This document shows, one piece after another, positions 32,237 to 33,473 of a stretch of DNA of 33,473 bases; the first letter of the stretch is position 1; each line of letters starts with the position of its first letter. Below the pieces are notes generated by a model that made no database searches, was not told the DNA's origin, and worked only from the letters and a program-made list of their open reading frames with translations. The translations under genes and the position numbers were made by a program. The stretch covers positions 13,110 through 46,582 of the forward strand of contig JAHELT010000017.1 in NCBI GenBank assembly GCA_024644045.1, read 5' to 3'. The DNA comes from Chromatiales bacterium (GTDB lineage: Bacteria > Pseudomonadota > Gammaproteobacteria > JAHELT01).

Positions 32237-32863
32237 ATGCCGCTACCGACGCCCATCAATCCCGGCACGGTCGTGTGGACGGGAGAAAACCCCGGTATCC
32301 TGCTCAAGGAGGATCCGGACGGCCCCTGGTCGGCGCTGGCGATGTTCTTTCGCATCTTCTATTCCCCGGCCGGGCGTGGCAGCGCGCTGCTGCTCTATGA
32401 GAAGCCTGACCTTGCGGCCAGCCTGCCCGAGGCCTGCAACGTCATGATCACGGACAACGAGCCGATGGCCCGCTACCTGATGAGCGATTTCATCGCCCGG
32501 CTCGGCAACAGCCCGTTCGGTGGCTCGCCGGCTTTCAGGGCCGTCGAGGTCCTGAAGATGACCGAGGGCTACGCCACGGGCGATCCGCGCACGCGCTACA
32601 CGGAAGTGATCAAATCTGACGAGGTGGAGGTTGAGCTGATCTGGGACGAGCTGGGCACGCCTACTGCGCTGGAGTTGCCCAGAGAATTGACCGGGGCCAG
32701 GGAAAACGACCTGTACAGCCTGCTCGTGGAATCGCGCAAGCCCGCCATCATTCTCAACGGGCGCACGCTCCCGGGCCGCCCGGTGGAGCGTGTTCAGGCG
32801 GGCATTCAAACCACGACCGCATTCCTGTATTTTTCGGAAACCTGGATAAAGCCGGCGGAGTGA
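32237..32863 (+). CDS. Unknown protein B of a tandem paralog pair
   Basis: A 208-residue protein, the same length as protein A and about half identical in the N-terminal 81 residues. It starts 3 bases after protein A stops, with GAGG upstream, so the two are co-translated and may form a heteromer. The conserved blocks GENPGI, DGPW, FFR, SPxGRG, ITDN and SETW are kept. The central region (about 85-120) diverges most, which would be the place for different ligand contacts. No export signal is seen. The function is unknown; the operon suggests a role in metabolising the imported substrate. Confidence 0.85.
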   Translation: MPLPTPINPGTVVWTGENPGILLKEDPDGPWSALAMFFRIFYSPAGRGSALLLYEKPDLAASLPEACNVMITDNEPMARYLMSDFIARLGNSPFGGSPAFRAVEVLKMTEGYATGDPRTRYTEVIKSDEVEVELIWDELGTPTALELPRELTGARENDLYSLLVESRKPAIILNGRTLPGRPVERVQAGIQTTTAFLYFSETWIKPAE

Positions 32864-32965
32864 TGCCTCTGGCCTGACAGGCGCCTCATCACGGACGTTG
32901 AAGGGCTGAACAATAAAGCAGACAACGGAGACTCGATCGCGCTAAGCGCGGCCGGATCGGGGATC

Positions 32966-33473
32966 ATGCCGGACCACGATGTCTTTGCCCTGGGTGACGT
33001 GCGCCTGCAATCCGGCGCCACGTTGCACGACGCGAAGCTCGCCTACCGAACGTTCGGTGAGCTGAACCCGTCGCGCAGCAATGCGATCGTTCTGCCCACC
33101 TACTACGCGGGAACCCACGTCGACTACGAGCCGATGATCGGCAAAGGCAGGGCGCTCGACCCCGAGCGCTATTTCGTTGTCGTGCCGAACATGTTCAGCA
33201 ACGGTGTTTCCTCATCGCCAAGCAATACGCCCGCGCCGTTCAACGGGCCGAAGTTTCCGCGCATCACGCATTGGGACAACGTGCAGTGCCAGCATCGGCT
33301 GCTGACCGGTCACTTCAAGGTGAAGAAGGTGGCTCTCGTCGCCGGCTTCTCCATGGGCGGCCAGCAGGCGTTTCACTGGGCGGCGCTGTTTCCCGACCTG
33401 GTCGAGCGTATTGCGCCATGGTGCTCGTCGGCGAAGACGTCAAACCACAACTGGGTGTTCCTGGAAGGTGTCA
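32966..33473 (+). CDS. MetX-like alpha/beta hydrolase (partial, runs off the window)
   Basis: The first 169 residues of a protein of the homoserine O-acetyltransferase family. LAYRTFGELNPSRSNAIVLP is the usual opening. YFVVVPNMFSNGVSSSPSNT and the elbow GFSMGGQQAFHW follow, with nucleophile Ser129. The family includes true acyltransferases and hydrolases that act on esters, and the elbow alone does not separate them. The catalytic Asp and His lie beyond the window. It starts 102 bp after the paralog pair, on the same strand, so it probably belongs to the same operon. The Shine-Dalgarno is weak. Confidence 0.85.
   Translation, partial: MPDHDVFALGDVRLQSGATLHDAKLAYRTFGELNPSRSNAIVLPTYYAGTHVDYEPMIGKGRALDPERYFVVVPNMFSNGVSSSPSNTPAPFNGPKFPRITHWDNVQCQHRLLTGHFKVKKVALVAGFSMGGQQAFHWAALFPDLVERIAPWCSSAKTSNHNWVFLEGV

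Overview
The window is chromosomal DNA of a GC-rich proteobacterium. Short intergenic gaps, Shine-Dalgarno sites, GTG starts, a FixLJ-type two-component pair, Pot-type ABC import genes, an FKBP with a signal peptide and REP-like palindromes all point that way. A free-living gammaproteobacterium fits best, but no rRNA or core marker gene is present, so the placement is inference. I see no tRNA, rRNA, CRISPR array, phage or plasmid gene.

Layout. 1-1672: the tail of an unknown gene, a cytidylate-kinase-like/BON fusion and a GDSL lipoprotein. 1765-4742 (minus): a secreted PKD/Calx-beta protein with its own terminator, and a periplasmic FKBP isomerase. 4913-8495: a class III aminotransferase diverges from an SDR and an agmatinase-family ureohydrolase, possibly for guanidino or amino compounds. 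8663-12198: a secreted histidine phosphatase, a 37-residue membrane peptide, and a DUF898/M48 membrane pair. 12523-14793: an M24 protein of DddP type and an FAH-family hydrolase. 15311-17030: two divergent TSUP exporters. 17057-19532 (minus): a TauD-like dioxygenase, a 62-residue protein and an amidase. 19675-22402: a PAS histidine kinase and its response regulator. 22428-25800 (minus): a coupled operon of 2-hydroxyacid dehydrogenase, cupin, SDR and DMT exporter. 26031-33473: a Rieske oxygenase, a complete Pot-type ABC importer (two permeases, binding protein, ATPase), two tandem paralogous 208-residue proteins of unknown family, and the start of a MetX-like alpha/beta hydrolase.

Most of the window looks like small-molecule uptake and catabolism. 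The last 7.4 kb is the most coherent unit. An ABC importer of the spermidine/putrescine type delivers an unknown substrate. The Rieske oxygenase probably oxidises it, and the paralog pair and MetX-like enzyme may take part downstream. The divergent dehydrogenase/cupin/SDR/exporter operon may belong to the same pathway. The substrate cannot be read from the sequence.

The intergenic DNA carries several repeat families: seven copies of the palindrome GGGGAC(A/T)GTCCCC, a ~150-bp structured repeat in two copies whose terminal arms show compensatory changes, a 167-bp MITE-like element with near-perfect inverted ends, and a 19-bp-stem hairpin. The strongest single-gene observation is the M24 protein. 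It reproduces the metal-ligand spacing of the DMSP lyase DddP but has glycine where DddP has its catalytic aspartate.
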